A stretch of DNA of 64,000 nt from Acidobacteriota bacterium (GCA_003133645.1 PKYI01000087.1:1-64000), one strand, 5' to 3'. Shown: positions 38,416 to 48,434, numbered from the stretch's first letter. Program-made: numbers and translations. Notes: generated from the letters alone by a model not told the origin.

Positions 38416-40452
38416 GTGTACGAGCTGCCTGGGGGTCCGCCGGGTCTGGACGAGCCGGTCGACGCAGGCCGAGGGGTTTTCGCCCGCCTGGGCCGGCTCG
38501 TCGTCGGCAAGCCCAAGGACCCGACCGACCCCGACGTCTTCCACAAGCTCTCGCTGGTCGCATTCCTTGCCTGGGTCGGCCTCGGCGCGGACGGGCTCTC
38601 GTCGTCGTCGTACGGCCCCGACGAGGCGTTCCGCGCGATCCTGGGACACGAGTACCTGGCGCTCTTCCTGGCGGCGTTGACGACCCTGACGGTCGTCCTG
38701 CTCTCGTACTCCTACACGTTCGTCGTCGAGCACTTTCCCAGCGGCGGCGGCGGCTACGTGGTGGCGAGCAAGCTCCTCGGGCCGCTGCCCGGCGTCGTCT
38801 CCGGCTCCGCCCTGGTCGTGGACTACGTCCTCACGATCACCATCTCGATCGCCTCGGGGGTGGACGCGATCCTGAGCTTCGTCCCGATCGGCTGGCACCA
38901 CCTCAAGATGCCGCTCGATCTCGCGATCCTGCTGCTGCTCGTCGTATTGAACCTGCGCGGGGTCAAGGAGTCGGTAAAGGTGCTGTTGCCGATCTTCCTG
39001 GTTTTCATCGCGATGCATGCGCTGTTGATCCTCTACGGCGTTGCCACCCAGCTTTCGGTGTGGCCGCAGGTGATGCAGGCCACGCACGCGGCGGCGTCGC
39101 GGGATATCGGCGTGCTCGGCTTCTGGGCCGTGTTCCTGATCTTCATGCGGTCGTACTCGCTCGGCGCCGGCACCTACACGGGCATCGAGGCCGTCTCCAA
39201 CGGGCTGCAGATCCTGAAGGAGCCGCGCGTGGCGACGGCCAAACGGACGATGTTCTACATGGCGGCGTCGCTGGCACTCACCGCCGGCGGGATCCTGGTC
39301 TGTTACCTCCTCTGGCACGCGTCGCCGGAAGCGGGCCGGACGATGAACGCCGTGCTGCTCGACAGGGTCATGGGGTCGTGGGTGCTGGGGGGCTGGCGGA
39401 TCGGCGCGTGGCTCGTCGTCATCACCCTGGTATCGGAGGGAGCACTCCTGTTCGTGGCCGCCCAGACGGGGTTCATCGACGGCCCGAGGGTGCTGTCGAA
39501 CATGGCGATGGACTCGTGGATGCCGCACGCGTTCGCGAACCTCTCGGAGCGGCTCGTCACCAAGAACGGCATCATTCTCATGGCGGGGGCCTCGGCGAGC
39601 CTGCTGATCTACTCGAAGGGGAAGGTGTCGTTCCTCGTCGTGCTGTACGCGATCAACGTCTTCATCACGTTCAGCCTGACGCAGATCAGCATGGCGCGGA
39701 TGTGGATCACCGAGCGGCACCTCCACCGCGGTTGGGCCGCCAAGGTGGTCCTCCACGCGGTGACGCTCGTCCTTTGCATTGCGATCCTCGTCATCACCAC
39801 GTTCGAGAAGTTCACCGAGGGCGCCTGGCTGACGTTCGTCATCACATCCGGCCTGATCGCGGTCTGCATCCTCGTACGCCGCCACTACCTTGGCATCCAG
39901 CGCGAGATCGGCGGGCTGGACGCAATCCTCTCCGAGATTCCGACCGAACCGGTGGCGGCGCCGGCGCCTCCGGTCGACCCCGCCGCTCCGGTGGCGATCC
40001 TCATGGTGTCCGGGTATGGCGGCCTCGGCGTGCACGCCCTGTTGACGATCCAGAGGCTATTCCCCGGGTATTACAAGAACGTGGTCTTCCTCTCCGTCGG
40101 CGTCGTGGACTCCGGGCACTTCAAGGGGAGGACCGAGGTGGACTCGCTGATCGCCAGCACCGAGAGCAGCCTGCGGCGCTACGTCGACTTCGCGCACCGG
40201 CTCGGGCTCGCGGCCGAATCGCGCTACCGGGTCGGGACCGACGTCGTCCTCGATGCCGAGCAGCTCTGTCACGAGGTGCGGCGGGAGTTCCCAAAGGGGG
40301 TTGTCTTCCTGGGAAAGCTCGTGTTCGCGCAGGAGAAGTTCTACTACCGCTTCCTCCACAACGACACCGCGTTCGCGATTCAACGGAGGCTGCAGTTCTC
40401 CGGTCTGCCGACGATCGTCCTGCCGATCCGGATGGGTATTGCCAGAAGGTGA
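38416..40452 (+). CDS. APC-superfamily permease with cytoplasmic C-terminal domain
   Basis: GADGLSSSSYGPDEAFRAILGHEYLALFLAALTTLTVVLLSYSY; about 12 TM segments. Confidence 0.84.
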   Translation: MYELPGGPPGLDEPVDAGRGVFARLGRLVVGKPKDPTDPDVFHKLSLVAFLAWVGLGADGLSSSSYGPDEAFRAILGHEYLALFLAALTTLTVVLLSYSYTFVVEHFPSGGGGYVVASKLLGPLPGVVSGSALVVDYVLTITISIASGVDAILSFVPIGWHHLKMPLDLAILLLLVVLNLRGVKESVKVLLPIFLVFIAMHALLILYGVATQLSVWPQVMQATHAAASRDIGVLGFWAVFLIFMRSYSLGAGTYTGIEAVSNGLQILKEPRVATAKRTMFYMAASLALTAGGILVCYLLWHASPEAGRTMNAVLLDRVMGSWVLGGWRIGAWLVVITLVSEGALLFVAAQTGFIDGPRVLSNMAMDSWMPHAFANLSERLVTKNGIILMAGASASLLIYSKGKVSFLVVLYAINVFITFSLTQISMARMWITERHLHRGWAAKVVLHAVTLVLCIAILVITTFEKFTEGAWLTFVITSGLIAVCILVRRHYLGIQREIGGLDAILSEIPTEPVAAPAPPVDPAAPVAILMVSGYGGLGVHALLTIQRLFPGYYKNVVFLSVGVVDSGHFKGRTEVDSLIASTESSLRRYVDFAHRLGLAAESRYRVGTDVVLDAEQLCHEVRREFPKGVVFLGKLVFAQEKFYYRFLHNDTAFAIQRRLQFSGLPTIVLPIRMGIARR

Positions 40453-40594
40453 GACAGCCCGCGAGCTCGCCCGCGCCGCTCCGGCGCGCACACAACAACC
40501 TTGCCGATAAGGACATCACTGGCATATGCGGCGCTGTTGCGCGAATCATTGACAATCCCTTGTGTCGGGTTTGCTGAATGATGTATGATTGAAC

Positions 40595-42433
40595 ATGTCC
40601 GTGGGGGTGGCGATGGTTCTGCTCGCGGTGGAGTCTGAGAATGGAGCCGTGCTCAATTACCGGCTCGAGAAGAACCAGATTACGGTCGGTTCCTCGAGCA
40701 GGAACGACGTCGTCGTGCGATCCCCGGCTGTCGCGGAGCGCCACCTGGTCATGCACCGGAACGGGGATAGGTTCACATTCGTGACGGTCGATCGCCAGAC
40801 CGTGGTCCTCAACGGCGAGCGGCGATCGCGGGGCGTGCTCTATCCGGGCGACCGGATCCGGCTCGGGCCGATGACGCTGGTGTTTCGCGGCTCGGAGACC
40901 GGCGGCGCCGAGGCCATCCCGAATGCGGTTCCGCCCGAGCAAGACGCGTCGTCGTCTCCGGCTCGGGACGGCGCGCCACAGTTGGCGTTCCTCTCCGACC
41001 CGGCCGGCTTCGCGACGGCGCGTTTGGAGCTCATGGCGGCGTTGGCGACGCCCCACAGCGACTGCTTCCGGAGGGTCATCGCGCTGATCCGGGACGCGCT
41101 CCCGGGTGTTGAGCTGGCAGTGCTGGCGCCGGACGGGGGCGGTGGTTTGGCGGCACTGGCTTCGGTGTGGGAGGGCGACCTGCCCCGGTTTCCTCCGGCG
41201 GGTCTCTCCGACCTGACGACCCCCGGACGGTACGCCCAGATCGGCAGCGGGGGCTCCGCGACGGTCGTCTATCCGATCTCGGCGCTCGAGGGCGAGCCGG
41301 TGGGCGCGATCGCCGCCCGGCCCGCGGGGATGCTCGGCAACGAGGGTGTCGGGCTGCTGGGCGAGACGGCCCGGCTGCTCGGCCTGCGCTGGCGCGAGAT
41401 CGGCCGTGCGGACACCGTCGTGCCGGGCTCGGACGTGGACGCGCGTCAAGCGCTGGGCGCCCGGGTCCCGGGCACCTCGCAGGCGGTCCAGGTGCTGCGG
41501 GCGGGGATGGTGGCCGCAGCAGTCGGGAACGATCCAGTCCTCGTCTGCGGCGGCGAAGGGGTCGGGCGCACCGAGATGGCGCGCCTGCTTTCATCCATCG
41601 GCCCCGACCGGGGAAGGCGGGTCGTGGTCGTAGATGGGGGTGGTGCCGACGACCGCGCGGTGCGGCGGGAGCTGTTCGGACCTACCGGGGTCCCGAGCCT
41701 CGCCGACAGGGTCGAGGGCGCGGTCGATCGGGCGCGCGGTGGCGTCCTGATCCTGCGCAACGTGGACCGCCTTCCGCTGCCGCTGCAAGCCGAGCTCGCG
41801 GGCTTGATCTCGGCGCAGCAGCGTGAGCCGGCGGGCGCCGGCTCGGTGCGCTGGGTCGTCACCTGTGGCGAGGACCCGCTCGCCCTCGTGCAGCAGGGCA
41901 AGCTGGAACCGGCGTTCTTCCTGGTCTTCTCGCGCCGGATGCTGCGCGTGCCGCGCCTGGCGGAACGCCGCGAGGACCTGCCGCTGTTGATCGCCGGGAT
42001 GCTCGCACGCGTCGCCCAGGACCAGCAGAAGAGCATCCGCGGGATCACGCTGGAGTGTCTCAACACGCTGCTAGCGCAGCCGTTCCCCGGCGAGATGGCG
42101 GAGCTGGTCGGGGCGATCAACCGGTTCGTCACGGCGACCCCCGACGGGGAGATGGTCAGGTGCGAGGAACTTTCGGGGAGCGGCGGGGACCCCCTGGCCC
42201 GCGGGTCCCAGGCGGCCACCAGCCTCGCCGACGTGCTGGCCTCCGACAACCTCAAACAGGTCGTGCCGCGCGTCGAGCAGCTCATCATCGACCGCGTGAT
42301 GCGGCAGGTGAAGGGCAATCAGTCAAAGGGTGCGCGCGCGCTCGGGATCTCCCGCGGCGCCCTGATCGCCAAGCTCAAGGAGTACGCGGTGCCCGACTAC
42401 CGGTTCCTGCGCCGGAGGCAGGGCAGGGCGTAG
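40595..42433 (+). CDS. FHA + degenerate sigma54-activator-type AAA+ + Fis-type HTH regulator
   Basis: FHA ITVGSSSRNDVVVRSPAVAERHLVMHRN; AAA+ VLVCGGEGVGRTEMARLL, ELFGPTG, LILRNVDRLPLPLQAEL; C-terminal NQSKGARALGISRGALIAKLKEY. Confidence 0.85.
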   Translation: MSVGVAMVLLAVESENGAVLNYRLEKNQITVGSSSRNDVVVRSPAVAERHLVMHRNGDRFTFVTVDRQTVVLNGERRSRGVLYPGDRIRLGPMTLVFRGSETGGAEAIPNAVPPEQDASSSPARDGAPQLAFLSDPAGFATARLELMAALATPHSDCFRRVIALIRDALPGVELAVLAPDGGGGLAALASVWEGDLPRFPPAGLSDLTTPGRYAQIGSGGSATVVYPISALEGEPVGAIAARPAGMLGNEGVGLLGETARLLGLRWREIGRADTVVPGSDVDARQALGARVPGTSQAVQVLRAGMVAAAVGNDPVLVCGGEGVGRTEMARLLSSIGPDRGRRVVVVDGGGADDRAVRRELFGPTGVPSLADRVEGAVDRARGGVLILRNVDRLPLPLQAELAGLISAQQREPAGAGSVRWVVTCGEDPLALVQQGKLEPAFFLVFSRRMLRVPRLAERREDLPLLIAGMLARVAQDQQKSIRGITLECLNTLLAQPFPGEMAELVGAINRFVTATPDGEMVRCEELSGSGGDPLARGSQAATSLADVLASDNLKQVVPRVEQLIIDRVMRQVKGNQSKGARALGISRGALIAKLKEYAVPDYRFLRRRQGRA

Positions 42434-42489
42434 CGCCGGGCCGGAGCCGGCGGCGTCACGGCTGCGCCGGGACCCCGGTGAGACGGCGG

Positions 42490-42891
42490 CTACGGTCTTT
42501 TGAAGACGAACGCCCCCGGCAGCAGGACGTCGAGCGAGGTGACCTGCCGGTCCCCGCCGGCGGACGTGGCCAGGATCACCGGCATCGCCGCAGCGAACTC
42601 CGCCAGGACCTGGCGGCATGCGCCGCATGGCGCGACCGCCGTGCCGTTGGCCACGACCGCCACCGCCGTCGGCCGCGCGCCGGTGACGACCGCCGCCGCA
42701 ACCGCATTACGCTCGGCGCAGACCGTGAGGCCGAACGAGCTGTTCTCGACGTTGCACCCGGGAAAGACCCGCCCGTCCTCGGCAAGGACCGCCGCGCCGA
42801 CGGGAAACTTCGAATAGGGAGCGTACGCCATCGCCTGGGCGCGGCGTGCCGCCTCGACCAACCGCTCGATGACCACCGGCGCCAGTTCCAT
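42490..42891 (-). CDS. cdd: Cytidine deaminase
   Basis: AMAYAPYSKFPVGAAVLAEDGRVFPGCNVENSSFGLTVCAERNAV...APCGACRQVLAEF. Confidence 0.94.
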   Translation of the reverse strand: MELAPVVIERLVEAARRAQAMAYAPYSKFPVGAAVLAEDGRVFPGCNVENSSFGLTVCAERNAVAAAVVTGARPTAVAVVANGTAVAPCGACRQVLAEFAAAMPVILATSAGGDRQVTSLDVLLPGAFVFKRP

Positions 42892-43038
42892 GCCGGCACC
42901 ATAGACGCCAAGCGCGGCGCACACAAGAGGTCCCGGCTCGGCGGCCTCGGATCGGCGGGAAAGCACGCGCGGCTTTCCGAGCGCTCGGGGCCGCCGGTTC
43001 GGAATCTGACCGTGTAAGATGCCGCTCCGGAGGCGGGA

Positions 43039-43917
43039 ATGGAAGCCGGCCAGGCACGCACGCTCGAACGCCCCAGGATTTCAGCGGTCGTCACGACCTT
43101 CAATGAGGAGCACAACGTCGGCGACTGCATCGCCTCGCTGGAGTGGTGCGACGAGATCGTGGTGGTGGACTCGTACTCCACCGACCGGACGCCCGAGATC
43201 GCCCGTGGCTGCGCCAAGGTGCGCTTCTTCCAACGGCCGTACCGGGGTTCTGCCTCGCAGAAGAACTGGGCGATGGACCAGACCCGCTTCGAGTGGATTC
43301 TCATCTTCGACGCGGACGAGCGCTGCACGCCCGAGCTCCAGGCCGAGATCACGTCGCTGCTCGCCTCTGGCCCGAGTGCGGAGGCGTACGTCATCAAGCG
43401 CCGGGCATACTTCATGGACCGCGTCATCCGCTACTCGGGGTGGCAGCACGACCGGGTGGTGCGTCTCGTCAAGCGTGGCGCGGGCCGCTACCCGAACAAG
43501 CGCGTGCACGCGGACATGCAGACGAGAGGCACGGCGCCGGTGCTGAAGAGCCCGATGCTGCACTTCATGATCGAATCGTTCGACCAGTACCTGCCGCGCA
43601 TCGTCAAGTACGGGTTCTGGGGCGCGGCGCAGGGATGGAAGACGAACCGGAGCGCGGGCCTCGCCGGGGTGTTCGGGCGCCCGCTCTGGCGGTTCGTGCG
43701 GATGTACTTCCTCCAGTTCGGTTTCCTCGACGGCATGGCGGGGTTGGTCTTCTGCATGCTGCAGGCGTTCGGGACCTACCTCAAATGGGCGATCTTGTGG
43801 GAGTGGTGCGCCAACGCCGCCCGCGGCCGCATGCCGAAGTTGCCCGAGTTCGACGACGACGAGTCGGTGTGGGCGTGGGGCGAGGAGCCGGACGGCGGGA
43901 CGACGCCCGGGACGTGA
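43039..43917 (+). CDS. Family 2 glycosyltransferase (WaaE/KdtX-like)
   Basis: ISAVVTTFNEEHNVGDCIASLEWCDEIVVVDSYSTDRTPEIA...DADERCTPEL. Confidence 0.9.
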   Translation: MEAGQARTLERPRISAVVTTFNEEHNVGDCIASLEWCDEIVVVDSYSTDRTPEIARGCAKVRFFQRPYRGSASQKNWAMDQTRFEWILIFDADERCTPELQAEITSLLASGPSAEAYVIKRRAYFMDRVIRYSGWQHDRVVRLVKRGAGRYPNKRVHADMQTRGTAPVLKSPMLHFMIESFDQYLPRIVKYGFWGAAQGWKTNRSAGLAGVFGRPLWRFVRMYFLQFGFLDGMAGLVFCMLQAFGTYLKWAILWEWCANAARGRMPKLPEFDDDESVWAWGEEPDGGTTPGT

Positions 43918-43935
43918 CGGCCCGCGGCCGCCCCG

Positions 43936-45687
43936 TCACTCGCCCGCGACGCGCCGCAGACGCGCGAGGAAAGCCGCGGGGGGCTCGAAACCGGTGAGGC
44001 GCGTCGCGGCGACTTCCTTGCCGGCGCGGAAGAAGGCGACCGTCGGCACCCCGGCCACGTCGTAGCGTTGGCGCAGCCGGTCGGTCTCGGGGTCGTTCCG
44101 GGTGAGGTCCACCTTGAACCTGGCGAACGGGGCGAGCTGCGCCGCGATTTCGGGCGACGAGAACGTCTTCTCGTCCAGTTCCTTGCAGGGCACGCACCAG
44201 GTCGCATAGAAGTCGAGGACCACGCTCCGGCCGCTCGCCATCGCCTGGTTGACGGCGCCCTCGTCGTACGCCCGCCACGTCAGGCCGGCCGCCCCAGTTG
44301 GCGCCTTGGCCGGCACGAGGAGGACCCCGGCGACGAGCACCGCGGCGCTCGCGAGGCGCATGAAGCGATCGATCCAGGGATGCTCGTGCCCGGGGCGCGC
44401 GACGAGGAGCAGGTAGAGTCCGCCCGCCACCAGCAGCCCGGCGAACACGGCGTCCCCGGTGACCGGCGGGAAGAACGGCCTGGCGAAGTACCCGGCGAGC
44501 GCGACGAGCAGGACCCCAAAGAGCTGCCGCACCCCGACCATCCACGCGCCGGAGTTGGGCAGCCGTTCGATGGCGCCCGTGAAGACCCCCAGCAGCAGGT
44601 AGGGGAGGCCAAGACCGAGCGAGAGGACGAAGAAGAGCGCGAAGCCGAGCAGGACGTCCTGGCGCTGGCCGACGTAGGTGAGCAGGCCGAGGACGAACGG
44701 CCCGATGCACGGCGCCGCCACGAGGCCGACGACGAGTCCCATCAACAGGGCGCCCAAGGCGCCGGAACGCCCGCCGGAGGCGCGCATCGCCCACGACGGC
44801 ACGCGCAACTCCCATAGGCCGAACATCGAGGCGGCGAGCGCCAGCAGGACGGCCACGATGAGGCCGACGACCCACGCCGACTGCAGCGCCGAGCCGAACA
44901 GCCGTCCGGAGAGCGCGGCCAGCACCCCGAGCGCCGAATACGTCACGCTCATCCCGAGGACGTAGACGGTCGCCAGGAGCCAGGTCCGCGACCGCTTCCC
45001 GCTGTCCTGGGCGGTGAAGAACCCGATGGTGATCGGGATCAGCGGGTATACGCACGGCGTCAGGTTGAGCGCCAACCCGGCGAGGAACACGATGGCGAGC
45101 TGGAGGAGGAGGCCGTGGGAGGCGAACCCGGAGGGGGGGCCGCCGGGTACCGGTTGGGAGGGGGCCGGCACCGAGCCGGTGGTCGCCGCCGTTGGCGGAG
45201 CGCCGGCCGGAGCCGGGCTCGCGAGGGCGAGCGCGACCACGAACGGCGCTTCCGCCGGCGCCACGCAGACCTGGTTGTTGCACGCCTGCGCCTCGACGGC
45301 GCCGCGCAGTTCGGCGGCGGGTGCGGCGCCTTCGCCGGCCGCGACCGCCACCGTAATCGCCACGCGACCCTCGAACACCGCGAGCTTGTCCTCGCTGAAC
45401 GAAAGCTTGACCAGCTGGGCGGGCGGGTAGGTTGGCGCCCCGGCGGTCCATCCGGGGGGGAGGTCGAGGCGGAGCTTCGTCGGGATCAGGTAGGGGTCGA
45501 GGGGGGCGTTCGAGTTGACGTGCCAGCCCGGCTGGACGGTCAGGACAACCGTGAGGACCCCGCTGCCGCCCGGTCGCGGCGGCGCTGACTGCCACGCCGC
45601 CGCCGCTGAGAACACGGGTTCCGCCGCGGCCGCCGGCCAGGCTGCACACACGATCAAGGCACCCGCGAGGAGAAGTGACCGCCGCAC
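43936..45687 (-). CDS. dsbD: Thiol:disulfide interchange protein DsbD
   Basis: N-terminal domain, CcdA-like TM core with LTPCVYPLIPI and APCIGPF, C-terminal thioredoxin FYATWCVPCKELDEKTF; start uncertain. Confidence 0.9.
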   Translation of the reverse strand: MRRSLLLAGALIVCAAWPAAAAEPVFSAAAAWQSAPPRPGGSGVLTVVLTVQPGWHVNSNAPLDPYLIPTKLRLDLPPGWTAGAPTYPPAQLVKLSFSEDKLAVFEGRVAITVAVAAGEGAAPAAELRGAVEAQACNNQVCVAPAEAPFVVALALASPAPAGAPPTAATTGSVPAPSQPVPGGPPSGFASHGLLLQLAIVFLAGLALNLTPCVYPLIPITIGFFTAQDSGKRSRTWLLATVYVLGMSVTYSALGVLAALSGRLFGSALQSAWVVGLIVAVLLALAASMFGLWELRVPSWAMRASGGRSGALGALLMGLVVGLVAAPCIGPFVLGLLTYVGQRQDVLLGFALFFVLSLGLGLPYLLLGVFTGAIERLPNSGAWMVGVRQLFGVLLVALAGYFARPFFPPVTGDAVFAGLLVAGGLYLLLVARPGHEHPWIDRFMRLASAAVLVAGVLLVPAKAPTGAAGLTWRAYDEGAVNQAMASGRSVVLDFYATWCVPCKELDEKTFSSPEIAAQLAPFARFKVDLTRNDPETDRLRQRYDVAGVPTVAFFRAGKEVAATRLTGFEPPAAFLARLRRVAGE

Positions 45688-45813
45688 GCGACCTCCAGCT
45701 CCGGCTGCGAGCCGGGGCAGGTACTTTATCACCGCTCCCCAGCGCCGGCGTCCCCGAACGGTACTTGACCGGCGCCGTTGGATGGACGAACATGACGAAC
45801 GAAGGGGAGCGTA

Positions 45814-47055
45814 ATGGAATCGAAACGTTTCATTAGTACACTTCACTGTTTTGCGGGCGTTGGATTTGCTCTGGTCCTGAGCGCGCCGACGCTGGCAGCG
45901 GATGACTCCGCGTGCCTGGAGTGCCACGGTTCCCGCCAGCAGGTCACCGATGCGGCCTCGGCGATGGACCTCAAGCTCACCGCGGACCGGATCGGGAAGC
46001 TCGTGGTGCAACCGGCCCAGACCGGGACCGTGCACGATGGCATCGGTTGCACCGATTGCCATCCGAAGGCAACCGAGGTCCCGCACCCGGCCGGGATGCT
46101 GCAGGACAACCCTTGCGCCACCTGCCATGACGACGCCCTCAAGCAGCTCAACAAGAGCTCCCACCGCGACCCGGCGGGCGGCAGCCAGTTGCGGGCCGAG
46201 TGCTGGGCCTGCCACGGCGCCCACAACGTACGGTCCGTCAAGGACCCGCAATCGGCGGTGGCGCCGATCAACGTTATCGGCCGCTGCCTTGCCTGCCACA
46301 ACAAGAGGGCGTACCTGGTGGGCGTCCACGGCCAGGCGGTCCAACTGGCGGGGCTCGACGTCGCGGCGACGTGCGTCTCGTGCCACGGCGCCCACGACAT
46401 CCTCGCGCCCTCCGAGGCCGGGTCGCGGGTCGCTCGGCGCAACATCTCGTTCACCTGCGGCAAGTGCCACGGGCGAGTGGCGGAGATTTACCGCAAGAGT
46501 GTGCATGGGGCTGCCCTCATGGCCGACGACAACCCGGACGTCCCGACGTGCGTGGACTGCCACGAGGCGCACGGGACCCCCGACCCGACGACCCCACGCT
46601 TCCGCCTCGCCTCGCCGCAGATCTGCGGGCGTTGCCACAACGACCGCACGATGATGGCCAAGTACGGTCTCTCCACGAACGTCTACAAGACCTACGTGGC
46701 GGACTTCCACGGCACCACCGCCGAGCTCTTCCGGGCGACCTCGCCGGACCAGCCGCTCAACCAGGCGGTCTGTTACGACTGCCACGGGTACCACGACGTC
46801 GAGTCGGTGCGCAAGGTCGGTCAGGCGCAGATCGACAAGCGCCTGCTCGTGCGCTGCCAGGTGTGCCACAAGGGCGCGACCGCGAGCTTCCTGAGCGCCT
46901 GGACCGGGCACTACATCCCGTCGCCGACCAAGTACGCCCCGATCTACTGGGTGAGGGTGTTCTACCGCCTCGTCATCCCGGGCACGATCGGCTTCTTCCT
47001 TCTCTACATCGCGGTCGACGTATGGGGCCGCCGCCGGAATCGGAGGTCCTCGTGA
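45814..47055 (+). CDS. Multiheme c-type cytochrome (11 CXXCH) with C-terminal TM anchor
   Basis: Eleven CXXCH motifs counted; signal peptide; C-terminal IPGTIGFFLLYIAVDVWG. Confidence 0.92.
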   Translation: MESKRFISTLHCFAGVGFALVLSAPTLAADDSACLECHGSRQQVTDAASAMDLKLTADRIGKLVVQPAQTGTVHDGIGCTDCHPKATEVPHPAGMLQDNPCATCHDDALKQLNKSSHRDPAGGSQLRAECWACHGAHNVRSVKDPQSAVAPINVIGRCLACHNKRAYLVGVHGQAVQLAGLDVAATCVSCHGAHDILAPSEAGSRVARRNISFTCGKCHGRVAEIYRKSVHGAALMADDNPDVPTCVDCHEAHGTPDPTTPRFRLASPQICGRCHNDRTMMAKYGLSTNVYKTYVADFHGTTAELFRATSPDQPLNQAVCYDCHGYHDVESVRKVGQAQIDKRLLVRCQVCHKGATASFLSAWTGHYIPSPTKYAPIYWVRVFYRLVIPGTIGFFLLYIAVDVWGRRRNRRSS

Positions 47056-47867
47056 ACGCTCAGGTTGAGAAGGTCGGGCGGTTCACGACCCGTCACATCG
47101 CGAACCACTGGCTGATGCTGGCTACGTTCCTCGGCCTGGTGATCACCGGCATGCCGCAGAAATACGCGGCCGCCATGTGGGCCAAGGGGATCGTGCTGAT
47201 CATCGGCGGGGTGGAGCGGGTGCGCTTCATCCATCACATGTTGGGCACGATCATGGCGCTGCAGCTCCTCTGGCACGTCGTCGAGGGGGTGTGGCTGCAC
47301 CTCGTCCGGCGGCGGGCGATGCCGATGGTGCCGTGGGTCAGCGACGTCAAGGACTTCGTGCAGCAGGTCAAGTACAACCTGGGGATGGCGAAGCAGCCGC
47401 CCCGCATGGACCGGTACACCTTCGCCGAGAAGCTCGAGTACCTGGCGCTGGTCTGGGGCACGGCAGTGATGGTGCTGACCGGTCTGGTGTTGCTCTACCC
47501 GGTGCGGTGGTCGTCGTTGTTCCCGGGCGAGTGGATCCTGGCGGCGAAGGCCGCCCACGGCGGCGAGGCGGTGCTGGCGTTCCTGTCGATCCTGACGTGG
47601 CATGTCTACTTCGTCCACGTGCGCCACTGGAACACGGCGATCTTCACGGGCAAGCTGGACGAGGAGGCGTACGCCGAGGAGCACCCCCTCGAACTGGCGC
47701 GCATCCGGCGCTCCGAACCCCCGCCGCCGGCGCCGCGTCAGCGCTGGAGGGTCGTGCTGTTCGCGGTGGTGACCGTCGTCCTCGTCGCGGGCGTGGTGGC
47801 GCTCATGGTCTGGCTGCGCGGCACCGGGGCCGGACTGGGGGCGTTCAAGGCGGCGCGCTTCTCGTGA
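47052..47867 (+). CDS. Di-haem b-type cytochrome (FDH-gamma/b561-like)
   Basis: RHIANHWLMLATFLGLVITGMP, conserved TM His residues (HHMLG, LLWHVVEG, HGGEAVLAF, WHVYFVHV); GTGA overlap. Confidence 0.86.
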   Translation: MNAQVEKVGRFTTRHIANHWLMLATFLGLVITGMPQKYAAAMWAKGIVLIIGGVERVRFIHHMLGTIMALQLLWHVVEGVWLHLVRRRAMPMVPWVSDVKDFVQQVKYNLGMAKQPPRMDRYTFAEKLEYLALVWGTAVMVLTGLVLLYPVRWSSLFPGEWILAAKAAHGGEAVLAFLSILTWHVYFVHVRHWNTAIFTGKLDEEAYAEEHPLELARIRRSEPPPPAPRQRWRVVLFAVVTVVLVAGVVALMVWLRGTGAGLGAFKAARFS

Positions 47868-47967
47868 GCGCTCGGGGACCGTTCCCGTCTCGTGTCAGAG
47901 TTGCGTCAGGAGCCAATGCGGCCTATCATCGCGTTCAGCCCGTCAAGCGGGGCGAAGGGAGGGATCG

Positions 47968-48414
47968 ATGAAGGGATCTTTCGTTTCGGTGGCAATAGGG
48001 GTGGCTATCCTTGGGCTGGGGGCCCTGGCGGCCAGTGCGGCCCCGACCTACGTCGGCGCCGAAAAGTGCAAGATGTGTCACAAGTTGCAGTACGACTCTT
48101 GGGCTCAGACAAAGCATGCCAAGGCGACCGCGGACGCCAAGGCGGCGACGGATCGGAAATTTGACGCAGCGTGCCTCACCTGCCATGCCACGGACAAGAG
48201 CGAAGCGATGGCGGGCGTGCAGTGCGAGGCGTGCCACGGCGCCGGCTCCGACTACAAGACCCTGTCCGTGATGAAGGACCTGGCGAAGGCCAAGGCCGCC
48301 GGTCTCGTGATGCCGACTCAGGAGACCTGTAACGGTTGCCACGACGGCAAGGACCACCACAAGCACAAGGAATTCACGAAGGACGTCCACGCCCACAAGG
48401 TCGCCGCCAAGTAA
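47968..48414 (+). CDS. Tetrahaem cytochrome c (c554-like)
   Basis: Signal peptide; YVGAEKCKMCHKLQYDSWAQTKHAKA; CXXCH x4 (CKMCH, CLTCH, CEACH, CNGCH). Confidence 0.88.
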   Translation: MKGSFVSVAIGVAILGLGALAASAAPTYVGAEKCKMCHKLQYDSWAQTKHAKATADAKAATDRKFDAACLTCHATDKSEAMAGVQCEACHGAGSDYKTLSVMKDLAKAKAAGLVMPTQETCNGCHDGKDHHKHKEFTKDVHAHKVAAK

Positions 48415-48434
48415 CCCCAACTCTGCCGACGTTC

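Noticed and set aside
37351-40035. Single 894-aa minus-strand regulator as called by the ORF track
   Set aside because: Only the C-terminal third (LuxR-type) is real; the rest is antisense to the APC permease.
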